Positions 46,481-59,249 of a DNA stretch of 64,000 nt are shown in pieces. Source of the DNA: Camellia lanceoleosa (Eukaryota; Streptophyta; Magnoliopsida; Ericales; Theaceae); the NCBI GenBank assembly GCA_025200525.1, contig CM045767.1, positions 123,802,346 through 123,866,345 on the forward strand, read 5' to 3'. Positions within the stretch are counted from its first letter, which is position 1. Each line of letters opens with the position of its first letter. Below the pieces are notes generated by a model that saw nothing but the letters and a program-made list of their open reading frames with translations, did no database searches and had not been told where the DNA came from. The translations under genes were made by a program, and so were the position numbers.

Positions 46481-48587
46481 CGTAACGCCCTCAAAATAAT
46501 ACATATAAACCCGACATTCACGACATCCATAGGCATAAGGGGATAAAACATATTTCTATTTATCAGAGTATTCATTACAAAAGTATTACATGTTGACAAC
46601 AAAAGTAATGCCCGACGGGCTTACAACTTTCCAAGCCAACATTTGGTTGCAAAAAAAGATAGTACTAACTCAAAACACATTAAGCCCTTGGCTTGAATTT
46701 ATATGTAATATCAAAAAGATAACAACAAAAGATCTTTCAGCCTCTAAGCCTCCCAAGTTACGTCCTTGGAAGTGGCATATCACCTGAACCTGAAAATGAT
46801 GTCCCATATAGGGTGAGTCAAAGCCCAGCAGAAATACACTGAACCAAATATGAGCAATAACTAAAACATTAGCATTTGATAAATGTTTAACTCATATAAA
46901 CAGACGTATGTCTCTTTCATAACCAATCTACATTCACAAATATATATATATAGATCAATCATTTTTCCGTTTTATTATCCAAACCAATTCATAGATATGG
47001 TTCTCTATTTATCTAGACAGTTTATAACAAGGCTGCAACTCACGTTAACAATACTTCAATCATAATCACTTAATATGAGACTACAACTCATATCAATAAT
47101 ACTTCAACACTTCAATTTATCTACGTTATGCAAACGTAATCAAGATTTTGAGACTTTTACCCTGGACACCCCGACCAACTTAATTATGAATGGAGTCCAT
47201 CCCCTATCTCCTCCCAAACAGGATTGAAAGTACATCCCCTATCTCCTCTCAAACCTTGGAGTACATCCCATGTCTCCTCCCAAAAAACATACATATGCAA
47301 TGTATTCAAACACTTATCATATACAATGATCAAGCAAAGCACATATTCAATGTGTTATTCCATCCGTCATATTCAATGACATACTCAATTGATTAGTTTT
47401 AATTCACCTAATCATCATGCAGTGTCTACAACAATCAAGACTATCCTCCACCGATAGCCCAAAACAATTATTTCTAAACAAGTAATAAATTCGTCAAACA
47501 GATAAATTATCAACAATTTCATAGGTGAGTGATTAACTAATCCAATTACACCAATCAATCTCATAACTTTCCAATTTCATGGTTTTCAACTCAATTTCAC
47601 ATTCTCATACTTTCTCAAATTAATTAATCGCATTAAAATAGGGCTTTTCCCCCTTGTTCCCAACTTTGGCCCTAAGGCTCAATTTCATCAATCAAACACC
47701 ATAACTTCATTTTAGGGACCACTCATACACTTGGAACCCCAAAAATAGAAAACCCCTCTTTCATAATTTAAATTTCAAAACCCTAACTTCACCCAAAAAC
47801 TCCAAAACAACACCATCTATACAAAGTACATAACATCTATGTTGAGACTCATAGAAAGGAGTAGGTTATCCCTACCTCAAAATTCGGAGCTCAAAAGAGA
47901 AGAAGGACAAAACTTAAGATGCTCCGATCACCAACTTTTTCGGATCAAAACGAAGGCCACGCCAAGCTCCACACTTTTTACAATGGGACTAGGGTGGAAG
48001 ATCACTAGAGCTAGATGATTTCGTAGAGAGAAGATGTATTATAGAGAGATGAGCTCTCAAATGAGGGTTTTGAAAAGCTAGAGAGAGAGAGAGAGTGGAT
48101 CGAAAAAATGGTTCAAAAAGCTACATCTCGGACTGATATACATCACAGTCCGCTTGAGCGTCGAACACCCCGCTCGAGCGTCAAACACAGACTCCCGCTC
48201 GAGTGTCGAATGCACACTTCCAGAAGTTCTACAGACGAAGGTCCCTGCTTGAGCGTGAAAGTGGACGCTCGAGCGTCCGATGACCTGCAGGAAAAGTACT
48301 GAAGGTGGAATAATCCTGCTCGAGCGTCAAACTTCCCGCTCGAGCGAAGGAGCAAAAGCAAAGGGTCCCGCTCGAGCTTCAAAAGCCTTGCTCGAGCGTG
48401 AAGGCCAAAATCTGGGCATAAACTATTTGTTTCTAAACAGAACCAACCTGTTTCAAACTTGCCCAACACAACCTAAAACTCAAATACAAAGAGTAAATGA
48501 TGGAAATGCGATACAGACAACAACAATCATCCACGGAACCGAGTCCGGGTTACAATAAACAATGAAGGGAAAACTTGGATTGCTATA
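46481..48587 (-). repeat. 5' LTR of the chromovirus-like element
   Basis: Counterpart of 39045-41103. Shown on +, it starts CGTAACGCCC (first T changed to C) and ends GCTATA before the CAAAT duplication. On -, LTR sense, the termini are TATAGC...TTACA, a TA...CA non-canonical pair seen in both copies. CTCGAGCG sites at 48151-48400. Confidence 0.92.
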
Positions 48588-48592
48588 CAAAT

Positions 48593-49930
48593 AATACCTA
48601 TAAACATGACACATACTGAGAGTTCAACTTGAGACTTGAAAGAAGCATACCTAATTTTTAACACATAATGAGAGCTCATTAATATTAATGAAACTCAAGT
48701 TTGACTCGGTTCGGCTTGATAATTTTTTTTAATGTTATTTATATTGTTTAAATAAAAATAAAAGAGTCGAGCTTGACGAATCGAGCCGAGCCCTTAACAA
48801 ACTTAGTCAAGCTTGTTCATGAAAAGCTCGGCTCATTTGCTGCCCTATTTGAAATGACTCATAATTGGGAATTTGGGAGAAGTATTTCAAATATCACCAT
48901 ACTTTACTAGAAATAATATAAAATTACAACTTATAATTGTTAACTTTCAAATTTTTTATTTTTATCTTTTATAACTGAGTATCTAAGTCAATTTATACAC
49001 ACCTCGACTAAATTTAAAATTACAATATTTGCATCAAAAGGGAGTCTTAAAACATTCTAATTAATAGTCCATAGAAATTTCCTTGGTAAGAAGAAAAGAA
49101 AAAAAAATGGCACTTTGATTGCTAAGCCTGTGTTTCATAATACCAAATAATTGCTACGGATGGCCCAATAGATTGACGTAGATTAGTATCCAAAATTTAC
49201 TATATAGATTTAACCACCAACATAAGCCCATAAGCCAAGGCACAAGCCTCTTTTGAGAACATGAAAAAAAATTAATTTATTGGTTTATTTTTATTATATT
49301 ATCTCTCTATTTTTTTGTCTGTTTTAAAAAAAAAGAGTAAATAAATTAATTTTTTTTCTTACTTTTCAAAACAAGCTAAAATGAGCTTTTTGTTTGAATT
49401 TCATAACAAAGCCTCTATGACCTCTAAAAAGTGGACGAGGGTTACCATTTCACATAGGAAATAACTTTGTCATTAAGGTCCCTAATGGCAGAAGCTTGAG
49501 CAAATAAAAGTAACTTCTCTTTAATTGTCCATAAATCTCAAGAATTGGATCACCAGTTTTAAAAAATTAAGAACAATGTTTGAAATAAAATTAAGAACAA
49601 GTCATACAAAATCAGTCGATTTATTTCAACTCAATCAAAAAAATAATAATTTCATATAAAACTTACACTATGATTTAAGATTTTTGTATGACTTGTCCAA
49701 TTTTGTCCAATCTCACTGAATAAATACAATACTTGATAGAAATTATACTATAAAATTATATGAAGAGAAAAATAAAACAAGAATCTTCATAATGTCTTCA
49801 GATTCAAAATTAGTGATATATCTGTCTACTTTATCGAAATACTAAAAAAATATATCAAGATTTATCAAAATAAAACAAAATAAGTGTTTTTTAAATTGCT
49901 CCCACTTACATGTGTACGATTAAATCATTG
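48593..49930. other. Gene-free spacer
   Basis: AT-rich. 48690-48850 contains repeated TCGAGC/GAGCCGAGC words often seen near ends of plant DNA transposons, but no element could be delimited. Confidence 0.4.
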
Positions 49931-49939
49931 CCCAAATTA

Positions 49940-51262
49940 GATGTTTTTCCCAAATTAAGGCAAAATAGTAACTTATTTCCCAAAGTAGGCCTAGTTTGGA
50001 TAGAATTCTCAAACTAAGCTAAAACACGGATACAAACCACACTTTCACCGTTTTTGTGGCCCTTCCACGGAAAATTTGTAAAATCTTAAAAGCGTGGTAC
50101 AAACCACACTTTAAATTAAGAAAACGTGGTTACAAACCACGCTTTTAAGGAAATTTGATTTATACATAAAGCGTGAAGTAATTTTTTTTTTCCTTCAGAA
50201 AATGTGGTTGCAAACCACGCTTTTACTGTTGACCCGTGGATGATAACCACGCTTTTAACCAAAATGTAAAAATTCAACAAAAAAATCAAAACCAGCACTC
50301 ACTCTTCTTTCTCACACTCACTCTCTCTCTCTCTGACACACACACCCACAACACTCACACACTCATATCAAACATAATTTTTATATAATTTTTGTAAATA
50401 TAAATCATTTTTATATAATTTTTATCTTTCGAGTAGTTAGAAATAATTTTTTACAAATTAAATTGAAACAATCATACGTATCTATATAATCTGCCCAAAA
50501 GTTAAAATGATAATTATTTTTTACCCTTAAATGATAATTATTTTTTATTTTTTCTTTCTTAACCAAATTAATTTTTAATTTTTTTAAAAAAAATTCTAAA
50601 AATCAAACCATACATAGCCTAAAAATCTTTTGATAAGTCATTTCTTACGTTGGTAACTTATTTAATTATTTGTTAATTTTATAACATTTTTACCATCTAA
50701 GGCATGTTTGTTAACCATTTTGTTTTCAGTTTTCAATTTATATTTACAAAAATTTAAAAACTATCATAAAAACTTTTTTGATAATTTTTTTGGTTTATAA
50801 ATGGTTGTCTCAATTTGTAAATTTGAGGAAAAAACGTAAATTCAAAAAATGAGTTTACGTTGGTTTTAAACAAAAATTTAAAAATTTTACTAACAAAATT
50901 TTTTTTCAATTAATTTTTTTTCAAATAACTTTTTTTTTCAATTAATTTTTTTTTTCAAATAATTTTTTTTTCCAATTATTTTTTTTTTCAATGAATTTTT
51001 TTTTTTCAAATGTGAGGGGGGAACTATCATAAACGTAAACCTGAGTGGGTGTCAGTGTAATTTACCTAAATAAAAAAAATAAATTTTGAGAATTAAAGTA
51101 AAAAAATAATCATTTTATATAGTTGATTATTATTTGCTATTATAAATTATTATTATATATATTTAATATTGGTCTGAATTTTATAAAATAAAATTTATAT
51201 ATATTGAAAATTATATATTTTTGATGTGAGTGTGTGAGTGTTGTGGGTGTGTGCGTGTGTGT

Positions 51263-51297
<35 letters not shown>

Positions 51298-51638
51298 TGT
51301 GTGTGTGTGTGTGTGAGAAAGAAGAGTGAGTATTGGTTTTGATTTTTTGTTCAAAACGTGTTTTGAAAACACATTTTTACATAATTTACTTAAAAGTGTG
51401 GTCACGAATATGTATAAATCAAATTTCTTTAACAGCGTGGTTTGTAATCACGTTTTCTTTATTAAAAGCATGATTTGTAACCATGCTTTTAAGATTTTAC
51501 AAATTTTCTACATGAGGGCCACAAAAACGGTGAAAGCGTGGTTTATATCCGCGTTTTAGCTTAGTTTGAGAATTCCGCCCAAACTAGGCCTACTTTGAGA
51601 AATAAGTTGCTATTTTAACTTAATTTGGGAAAAAGCCC
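49940..51638. mobile_element. Non-autonomous MULE with long terminal inverted repeats
   Basis: A perfect 9-bp duplication CCCAAATTA lies at 49931-49939 and 51639-51647. The left arm from GATGTTTTTCCCAAATTAAG and the reverse complement of the right arm from GGGCTTTTTCCCAAATTAAG match for at least 300 bp and, less precisely, to about 430 bp (including CT/CA runs at 50306-50360 mirrored at 51230-51325). Arms contain AAGCGTGGTT...AACCACGCTT hairpin units. The centre is AT-rich without transposase. Confidence 0.9.
51227..51316 (+). repeat. GT/GA microsatellite
   Basis: Mixed (GT)n and (GA)n runs within the right arm of the MULE. Confidence 0.9.
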
Positions 51639-51723
51639 CCCAAATTAAGGGTTGTGTAGAGTTATTATTATTATTTATTTATTTATTTCGAGTCAATGCT
51701 TTTTAGAAATTGATCATATTGAG

Positions 51724-51860
51724 AGAGGAAGGCCCTTGCCGCAATGGTAAGGTTGTTTTATTATACTGATAAAAATATAAAATAAAATAAAATAATTCTA
51801 TTATAATTCGAGTGTTATGCATTCAAAATTTTATAGAGTTTGCTAGTATTTTGAAAAATT
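51724..51860 (+). mobile_element. Possible tRNA-derived SINE fragment
   Basis: GCCCTTGCCGCAATGGTAAGG resembles the box A region of plant Au-like SINEs, and a degenerate box B-like ATTCGAGTGTTATGC follows about 70 bp on. No 3' tail or target duplication delimited. Confidence 0.45.
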
Positions 51861-53872
51861 TTATCCATCTATATACATTTTGTGTACAGTTCTATAACCA
51901 TTTTTGTGTCCTTACACTTATTCTAAAGCTGAAGTTATTGCTGCTATGTGATTAAAAATTTCTTTTTGTTTCAAATTCAATAAACATTTTTGTATAGAAC
52001 ATCTATACATGTGTATGAATTCAAAAAGGATCATTGCAACAAAGCATATCCAACCTCAAAAAGAAATGTTTTGATGTCACATAGAGTGACTTAATCATAT
52101 ACAAAAGTTACCATATTATAAAATTAATTAGGGCTTTTTTAAAATAAATAAAATTAAATTAATGGTAGTGCTTGGATGGCTCCACTCGTTTGATGCATCT
52201 TAAGCATTTTAATAAATTTATATTATTACAAGGATGCTTAATCCAATGGGAAAGGCTATTACCCATCAAATTGACTATCTTATTGAAGATAATTGATGAT
52301 TATTCCCAAGTTTTTATGTGAAGAGAAATACACTATCTGGATTTAAATTGATGAAATTAAAACTTTCGAGTTTAAATTAAAAAATACGTAAAAACTCTGG
52401 AGTTTTTTTTTTATTTTTTTTTTTTTTTTGTAATTTGTCCAATATTTTAAACATGTTTATGTTCATTTGTTGGCAAAAATGAAAATAAAAATATATTTAG
52501 TATATACTGTAATGTAAAAATTTCATGCCACTAATAAATGTAATTTTAAGAACCAAATATTTTAATGCTAAATGGTATACCTTTTTAAAAATAAAATTTT
52601 GTTCTTCACAGGATAGTAATTCATTACCAAATGTCTAATTTCATCCTTAAATAGTAGAGACAATTGGTGAAAAGTTTATTTCAAAGGGGTATAAAGTATT
52701 ACATTCAAGGTAAAATCTTGTTTGGTAACAAAGTGAAAATTGTTGACGATGTTGAAAAAGTTGCCAGAAAAAATTGTGTTTGTTTTTATCACACACCATA
52801 GATTCGTCATTGTATTTGTATCATAGAATAGCATAATAGAGTTTTAATAATTCTAATTTTTATCATAAAAAATTAGAAATCTCTTGTAAAATTTATCCAA
52901 AATTAATAAAAGATCTTTAGAACAAAAACTTAGCTGAATTATGACATAATATGATTAGTTATAACATATTGTGAGGTCAATTATGACATTATTTTGATTA
53001 TGATGTAAGAGTTGTTTAGTTATGTGTAAAAATATAATTTTCCCGTCCTCATCATATTTTCTCATTCAAGTGATATTGGGAAAAATTATCATCTCTATTC
53101 AAAATTGAATTAAGTTATGAGCTCTTACCATAAAAGTTCTTCAAGTGGACAAAAGGAGAGTTTTTTTTTTGGGTATTATACCAGTTTTCTAACAAATGTA
53201 AAATATACTTAATTCATGTAACTTAGAGGTAGGTGTAAATGTTATGAATTTATAATTTTATATTTAAATTTGTAGATAGTTTCTGATGAATCCTTAAGCA
53301 AATATTAAATGTGATAGTGATTGTATGTAGAGCGCGTTCTTTTTTTTTTTTTTTGCTTTTATTTTTAAATGTGACATCCTTCATTTATATAATAGAATAC
53401 ATTGCATGTCTATTTGTGTGAAAATTATAATATGAAATTTAAATTTTAGTACAAGTCTTAATTGTTTATTTTTATATTTATTTTTTGTATGACAAAACAC
53501 AAGATTTAATATATTATATATCTAACAATAGCTCATCTAATAAAATAAATGTGAGTACAAAATATAAAATAAATCCTAAATGGAGAAAAAGAACCTTCAC
53601 GCAGAAAAGATACGAGTCTCTACATAGGAAGTAAAAAAAACTCCACGTAGAGATGAAACCTCAGCCGTTGTTTTATATGAATACAAATAAGTGAAAAAAA
53701 ATGAGAAAATAAACAATAATAAACAAATAGAGACCAAAAAAAATGTGAGAAAATATAAATTGAAGTAATGTTTAGTTGTGTTGAAGTAATGTTTCACCTC
53801 TAGAGTTCCTTCTACCCTTATAGGAAAATGTCACTTATGATATAAATGTCACTTATAGGAAAATATAAATTG
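51861..53872. other. Gene-free AT-rich spacer
   Basis: Long AT-rich DNA with poly-T runs near 52405 and 53340. No ORF, repeat family or element end I can support. A 26-bp ATGTCACTTATGATATAAAT-type short repeat occurs near 53828-53865. Confidence 0.4.
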
Positions 53873-53877
53873 TCTTT

Positions 53878-55923
53878 TGTCACGACCCAAACCCGGCCCT
53901 ATGGGTTTAGCATCAGAATCGCCAAGAATCCGTGATTACCAAGGCCGCTATAAGATATCTGATGAAACGAGTTCAGAACTGGCGAAGCCAAAAGCGATAA
54001 ATAAATAGTGTCCAATGAGCTGTGACAATCTGTATGCCAAAAGATTTTTCATTCATATGCACATAGAACAGTACAGTACAGAACGGCATACATACATATA
54101 CACATACATAACAGTCGGTGAAACAGGGACTTAATCCCTTTAACAAGATCTGATCTGACAAATCTAATACTGATACAAAGGATCCAAGACGGGGTAAACA
54201 AAACAAAACACCCCAAAGCCATGGCATGGCGACTCGGAACCTCGCTGTGAGGCACATAGGCTGGCTTGACAAACTGGAGACCAACCCCCGCTCCTAGCTC
54301 CGGTCTGGTGGCTGAGCACCTACATATATATATATGAACAGTGAGCTAAAGCCCAATGAATAACATAAAGCGTAAAGGGGTTATGAATGAATGTCCTTAC
54401 AGTAATGAAAACAATTCATTAAACAGTATTTCAGTCTTTCAGTATTTCAGTCAATCAGTCATATGTGGTACATCCATTAGCATAACGATGAAAGAGGTCT
54501 TAGAGACCGACAAGAATGATGGCGATCATTCAATGGCAAGATGGTTCCACGAGGAACCGCAGAGATCTCTACAGAATAAATCGATGTGATGGGTGCTAAG
54601 GATGCCATAGTACAGTTCAGAAATAAAGGACATACATTCATTCAGTAAATAATTACATTTTAGTAAACAGTATACATTCAGTAAACAGTTCAGTTTAGTG
54701 TTTAGAAAATCATCATTTGAACATATCTTTACACAGTTGTTACTCACAGACTTCTGGGCTAATAGCAGCTAGAGCGCGTCCCTGAGAGCCAACCCTAAAC
54801 AGTTAAGAAATAGAACACACACTAAGTTTCACAGTCGGGAAGGATGATAATTAAATCCCTAAATTTTCTCGGTGTGGTTCTACGTCTAAATCCTCATTAA
54901 GATGTCTTAAACTAGGCCTAAGAATGCCTAGGATGAGATGAGGATGCAAAAATACAGTTGGAAGGCATTTTTCAAAAGTTGCTGAAAACAAGGGTCTCGC
55001 TCGAGCGAGCCTTCCTTCGCTCGAGCGAGGTTGCAAAATCAAAGGCTTCGCTCGAGCGAGAAGCCCTTCGCTCGAGCGGTCTGTGCTCAGACAAAAGTAC
55101 TGGTTGTTGGATTTTTACGCGCGATACCACGCTCGATGCTCGCTCGAGCGATCTTGCAAAACCAAAGGGCTCGCTCGAGCGAGGAATCCTTCGCTCGAAT
55201 GAGGAAGCCAAATCTGGAATTTCCAGATTTGTCTCCCAAGTTCGAACCAAGCATTCTACAGTCCAAAACTCAACCTCTTGGGCCCAAAATCTGGGAAAAC
55301 ACTTCAAACTCATAGTATATCAAGTTTCAAAAGCCAATTTGCACATGCAAGGGCCAAGAGTTGGTCAATTAAAGCCATTTTTTAAACCCATTTCAAGAAC
55401 CATTTAAAACATGCAATGCATGAGCTTTAAACCAAAATTAAGCTTCAATCCTTGCTCAATTGAGCTCAATAGTTGGAAAACAAAATGAAAACATGGACTT
55501 TAGCTTAAACATGGACATGCATGTACAATCCATCATGAATTCAACTCAAAGTCACCAATTCAACCATGCATGCAACAATCCAAGCATGATTCAACCTCTT
55601 AGCACTAAATCATGGTTTAATCCTACAATGGAGCATTAAATCACAAATATTCTACTGATTCCAAAACTCTAAACGGTTCCTAATTCGGCCGCTGACAAGG
55701 CCTTCAATTAGTAGTTTAAACATATGAATTCAAACAGATAATCAATCAATCAAACAGATGCAATATGCAATTCAATAGATAAACTTATTCGATTTTAGTT
55801 TCGATTTCAATCAGTCCGTTACATACTTCAGTTAGTTCAATTATCAGTCATAAGCGGTCCAGTTTAGCAATAATCAGTATATAATTCAGTGGTTAATCGG
55901 TAATCAATACGAGGGTTGTTACA
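53878..55923 (-). mobile_element. Solo LTR (chromovirus-like), copy 2
   Basis: It starts TGTCACGACCC, ends GGGTTGTTACA, and has 5-bp duplications TCTTT at 53873-53877 and 55924-55928. It is homologous to 7488-9937, with CGCTCGAGCG sites at 54996-55200. No coding region and no second LTR. Read on - the ends are TGTAACAACCC...GGGTCGTGACA, matching the LTR end style of chromoviruses that use a tRNA-Met PBS, so the sense strand is probably minus. Confidence 0.92.
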
Positions 55924-55928
55924 TCTTT

Positions 55929-56406
55929 TGACTCCCACAATTTCCTTTCACCAAGTATACGCCTAAACAAATTCAAATGACCAACACAAAAATAAAAGCA
56001 GGTTAATTTATAAAAATCAAATCAACACTGAAATATTTCCAAAACAAAGAAGAAGAAACATGGAAAAAGAAAAATTTACATTTACCGTGCACAAGAGCAT
56101 GATGTTAATCATAATAAATAATGAAAAAAACAGAACACAAGAGCATGATGTTAATCTTTATTTGTTGTAAGCTTTTTTCTTAAAAAGCTAAAAAATCTAA
56201 AACATAATAATTATTTTAACTCATATTTTAATAAAAAAATCAATAATGATTGTTGGATTACAATTGTTGATTACTTAAATAAAGTTAAAGCCGCACAAGT
56301 AATTGTAATTGAATGAGTTAAAATTCATATAATTCTTTTAGAAGTAAAATTCGATATAAGTATATTGTTGATATTTTAATATTTTTTGTTTCATTGAAGC
56401 AAGTAT
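55929..56406. other. AT-rich spacer before the MULE transposase
   Basis: No gene. It probably contains part of the 5' region of the autonomous-type MULE, whose terminal inverted repeat was not identified. Confidence 0.35.
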
Positions 56407-59249
56407 ATGGAGATTGTTCTAATTATTTTCTATTGGGAGAAAAACATAATTCGGGATCCCAATGAGGGTGTGTTATATGATGCTAAGCCGAAAGGGATAT
56501 ATGGGGTGCAACTTGGCACCACGCTTAGCAATTTGGAGGAGATGTTCATGTCCAAGGTGGCAAGTTACAGGGAAAGTGTCCGATTGAACTTCAAATGTAG
56601 ATATCCTTATCGGCAGTGGCAAGCAATCAGCAAATACAAAATATTACCAATCAATGACGATGAGGCGTTGAACACCGTATTAAGTATCGGTGCAAGTTTC
56701 CAACCACCAAATTGTTTGGAAGTGTACATTGATAAAGAGGTTGTACACAATGTCCCGAATATGACACAGATGGATTCTCATCCGTTCACTACATTGCTGA
56801 CACATGGGATTGACACGACAGCGTTTCAGTCTCCTATGTATGAATCAAATCAATGTTATGCAATGGGCTACACACAACAGTCATTTTTGGGCCATGGTGT
56901 AGAATCAAGTTCACGTGGTGGATATGATTATGAATTTGATAATAACACAGAAGATGTGCCCACCTACAGCCATTGTACCACTCCAGTTGAAGTTGTTGGT
57001 AATATGGCTAAAACAGGGAACTATGTGCAGTTTGCTGACAATGACATGTACGGTCCTGATGTCGCCCTAGACGATGATGAGAATGAAATGTGTGATGAAA
57101 AAAATTTATTGGCGGATCAGATGATGATGATGATGAAGATGATGCCGACGCTCCCGTTGACCCTGAAAATGACCCCATTCCACCTAGAGGTGAAATCCCT
57201 TTTTATGAGAACATTCACATGGGTGGTGATTTTGACATGAGTAGTCGTGATGTCGTTTCCCGTAACCGGATCTGGAACGCTGAAAATCCAGAGTTGGACA
57301 AAGGGATGGTTTTCGTTGATAATAAGCAACTTGTACATGCTGTGAAATTGTACCATGCAACAAATAATCGAGAGTATAAGGTCGTAACCTCCAAGCAAGA
57401 TGTTTGGGTGTTTGCTTGCAAGCACGATTGCAATTGGTGGTTACGTGCATCTCTTAGAAGAAAACATGGTCTTTTTGAAATAAAGCAGTACATGGGTCCT
57501 CACCATTGTTTGTACCCACGAATGAATAGGGACCACACTAATATTAGCTCCAGTTACATGGCTTCTCATATTTTGGGACAAGTTGCGGTTAGTATAAAAA
57601 ATAAATGTTTACATATATATACATATTTGTTTGTTTATAGTGTTCACACCCAAATAATCCAACTCATATTTGATTGTAGTATGCAGAATGAACCTGATAT
57701 GCCAATTAAGAATGTCATCGAAGATATGAAAAAGACCATGACCTATAATATATCGTACAAGAAGGCGTGGCATGCAAGGGCAAAGGCAATTAGAATGGTA
57801 TTCGGGGATTCAGATGAATCATATAGGCAGTTGCCTAAATTCATGCATACATTACAGACATCTAATCCTGGCACCATCGTTCAATGGAAGCATAGATATA
57901 CTGGGCATACAACCATTATGCCCGTCTTCCACTTTGTTTTTTGGTCTTTCAAACCCGTCATCGATGGCTTCAGATATTGTAGGCCTGTTATAACCATAGA
58001 TGGTACATTCTTATACAGTAAATACACTGGTGTGTTGTTTGTAGCAACGATTGTCACTGCCAATGACAAAGTATTACCGCTTGCATTCGCTGTTGTCGAC
58101 AAAGAGAGTTTGGAGTCTTGGTCGTTCTTCATTTTAAATATCAAGGAACATATTGTCATGGACCGACAGGGAGTGACTTTGATATCTGATCGAGCTGAGA
58201 GTATTTTAGCTACTGTGAGGTGGCATTGGCTGAACCCCTCACTCTAATTTATTGGATATCATCGTCACTGCCTTCGACATGTTTGTAGTAACTTTAACAC
58301 AGTTCAAAAATAAGGAGCTGAAACAACTTCTATGGAAAGCAGGGAGTGCTAATCAACGACGAAAGTGTAATGCTTACTTAGAACAGATACAGGCTATTAA
58401 CCAAGATGCCATCGATTGGGTCCACAAGATGAATCCTGTAGAGTGGGCCCTTGCATATGACGGTGGATATCGGTGGGGGGTATTGACCAGCAATGATACA
58501 GAGTGCTTCAACAACGTCTTGAAAGGTGCAAGGAACTTACCTATCTCAGCTATGGTTGAATTTATATTTCGACGGCTATTTTGACGAGATGGGAGCCCAA
58601 GCTAAAACAGATGTACGAAATGAGTTCCAATACCCTAGAGAGATGCAAAAAACTATCGAGGAGGGCATCACACGGGGAAATACTTTCTAGTTGATATCGT
58701 ATGACAGGTTAGTTTGTAATGTGAACTAAATTGTTATTATTATGTTGTTAAGTTAATTATACCTAAAAACATGAACTTGATTAGTTTGTATCAATATTGT
58801 CTGATAGGCCCCGCCGCGTATTTGAGGTGCAAACATCTTTTCGCCATGGACGAGGTCGCAATAGACAGATTGTACGGATGAATCAACCCACGTGCAGTTG
58901 TGGGAAATATGAGATAAGACACTATCCATGTTCCCATATGTTCGCTGTAATGTTTGAGTGCGGTGACAATCCATTCGAGTACGTTGATCCAGTATATAAG
59001 CTTCCTGTATACATGAGGGTTTGGAAAACTAAATTCAATCCAATACCGCATCAAGATTATTGGGATGATCCGCAGTGGACCTTAATGCCTAATGTACTTC
59101 GTCTGCGAGAAGTAAAACGGGGTCGTACATCTATGTCTCGTATTCCGAATGAGATGGATATATCAGATAGGCATTTGACCGCTCGTTGCAGTGACTGCCA
59201 CCAGATAGGTCATGACAGGCGAACATGTCCGGCGCGACTTGGTCGATGA
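56407..59249 (+). pseudogene. MURA-type MULE transposase, broken
   Basis: Start at 56407 with IRDPNEGVLYDAKPKGIYGV and YPYRQWQAISKYKIL (N-terminal MULE region). A one-base frameshift at the A run near 57098 moves into the DDE part: MVFVDNKQLVHAVKLYHAT, then CNWWLRASLRRKHGLFEI. An intron at about 57588-57680 leads to YKKAWHARAKAIRMVFGD, FFILNIKEHIVMDRQGVTL and ISDRAESILATV (PF10551). A stop at 58245 and frame changes follow (KNKELKQLLWKAGSA, then DTECFNNVLKGARNLPISA). The last block, from 58797, has the SWIM zinc finger CSCGKYEIRHYPCSHM and a CCHC knuckle CSDCHQIGHDRRTC, with a stop at 59247. Complete domain order but several breaks, so inactive. Confidence 0.9.

Larger units (their letters stand above)
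39045..48587 (-). mobile_element. Complete Ty3/gypsy chromovirus-like LTR retrotransposon, inactivated
   Basis: Target duplication CAAAT lies at 39040-39044 and 48588-48592. Both LTRs, PBS, gag, pol in the order PR-RT-RH-INT, and a chromodomain-like end are present on -. Order, PBS type and the chromodomain remnant fit the Tekay/Del group of chromoviruses. Many in-frame stops, mostly at Gln or Trp positions (CAG or TGG to TAG), and at least one frameshift show decay by C-to-T and G-to-A change. Length 9543 bp. Confidence 0.93.

Noticed and set aside
46465..46485. Canonical TG start for the 5' LTR on +
   Set aside because: This copy has CG where the other LTR has TG; the alignment shows a single T-to-C change and not a different border.
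51724..51860. A functional tRNA gene
   Set aside because: Only box A-like sequence is convincing; no cloverleaf could be drawn, so a SINE fragment is the better reading.
57117..57493. Minus-strand ORFs near the MULE transposase start
   Set aside because: Opposite-strand shadows of the transposase frame, which carries the conserved motifs.
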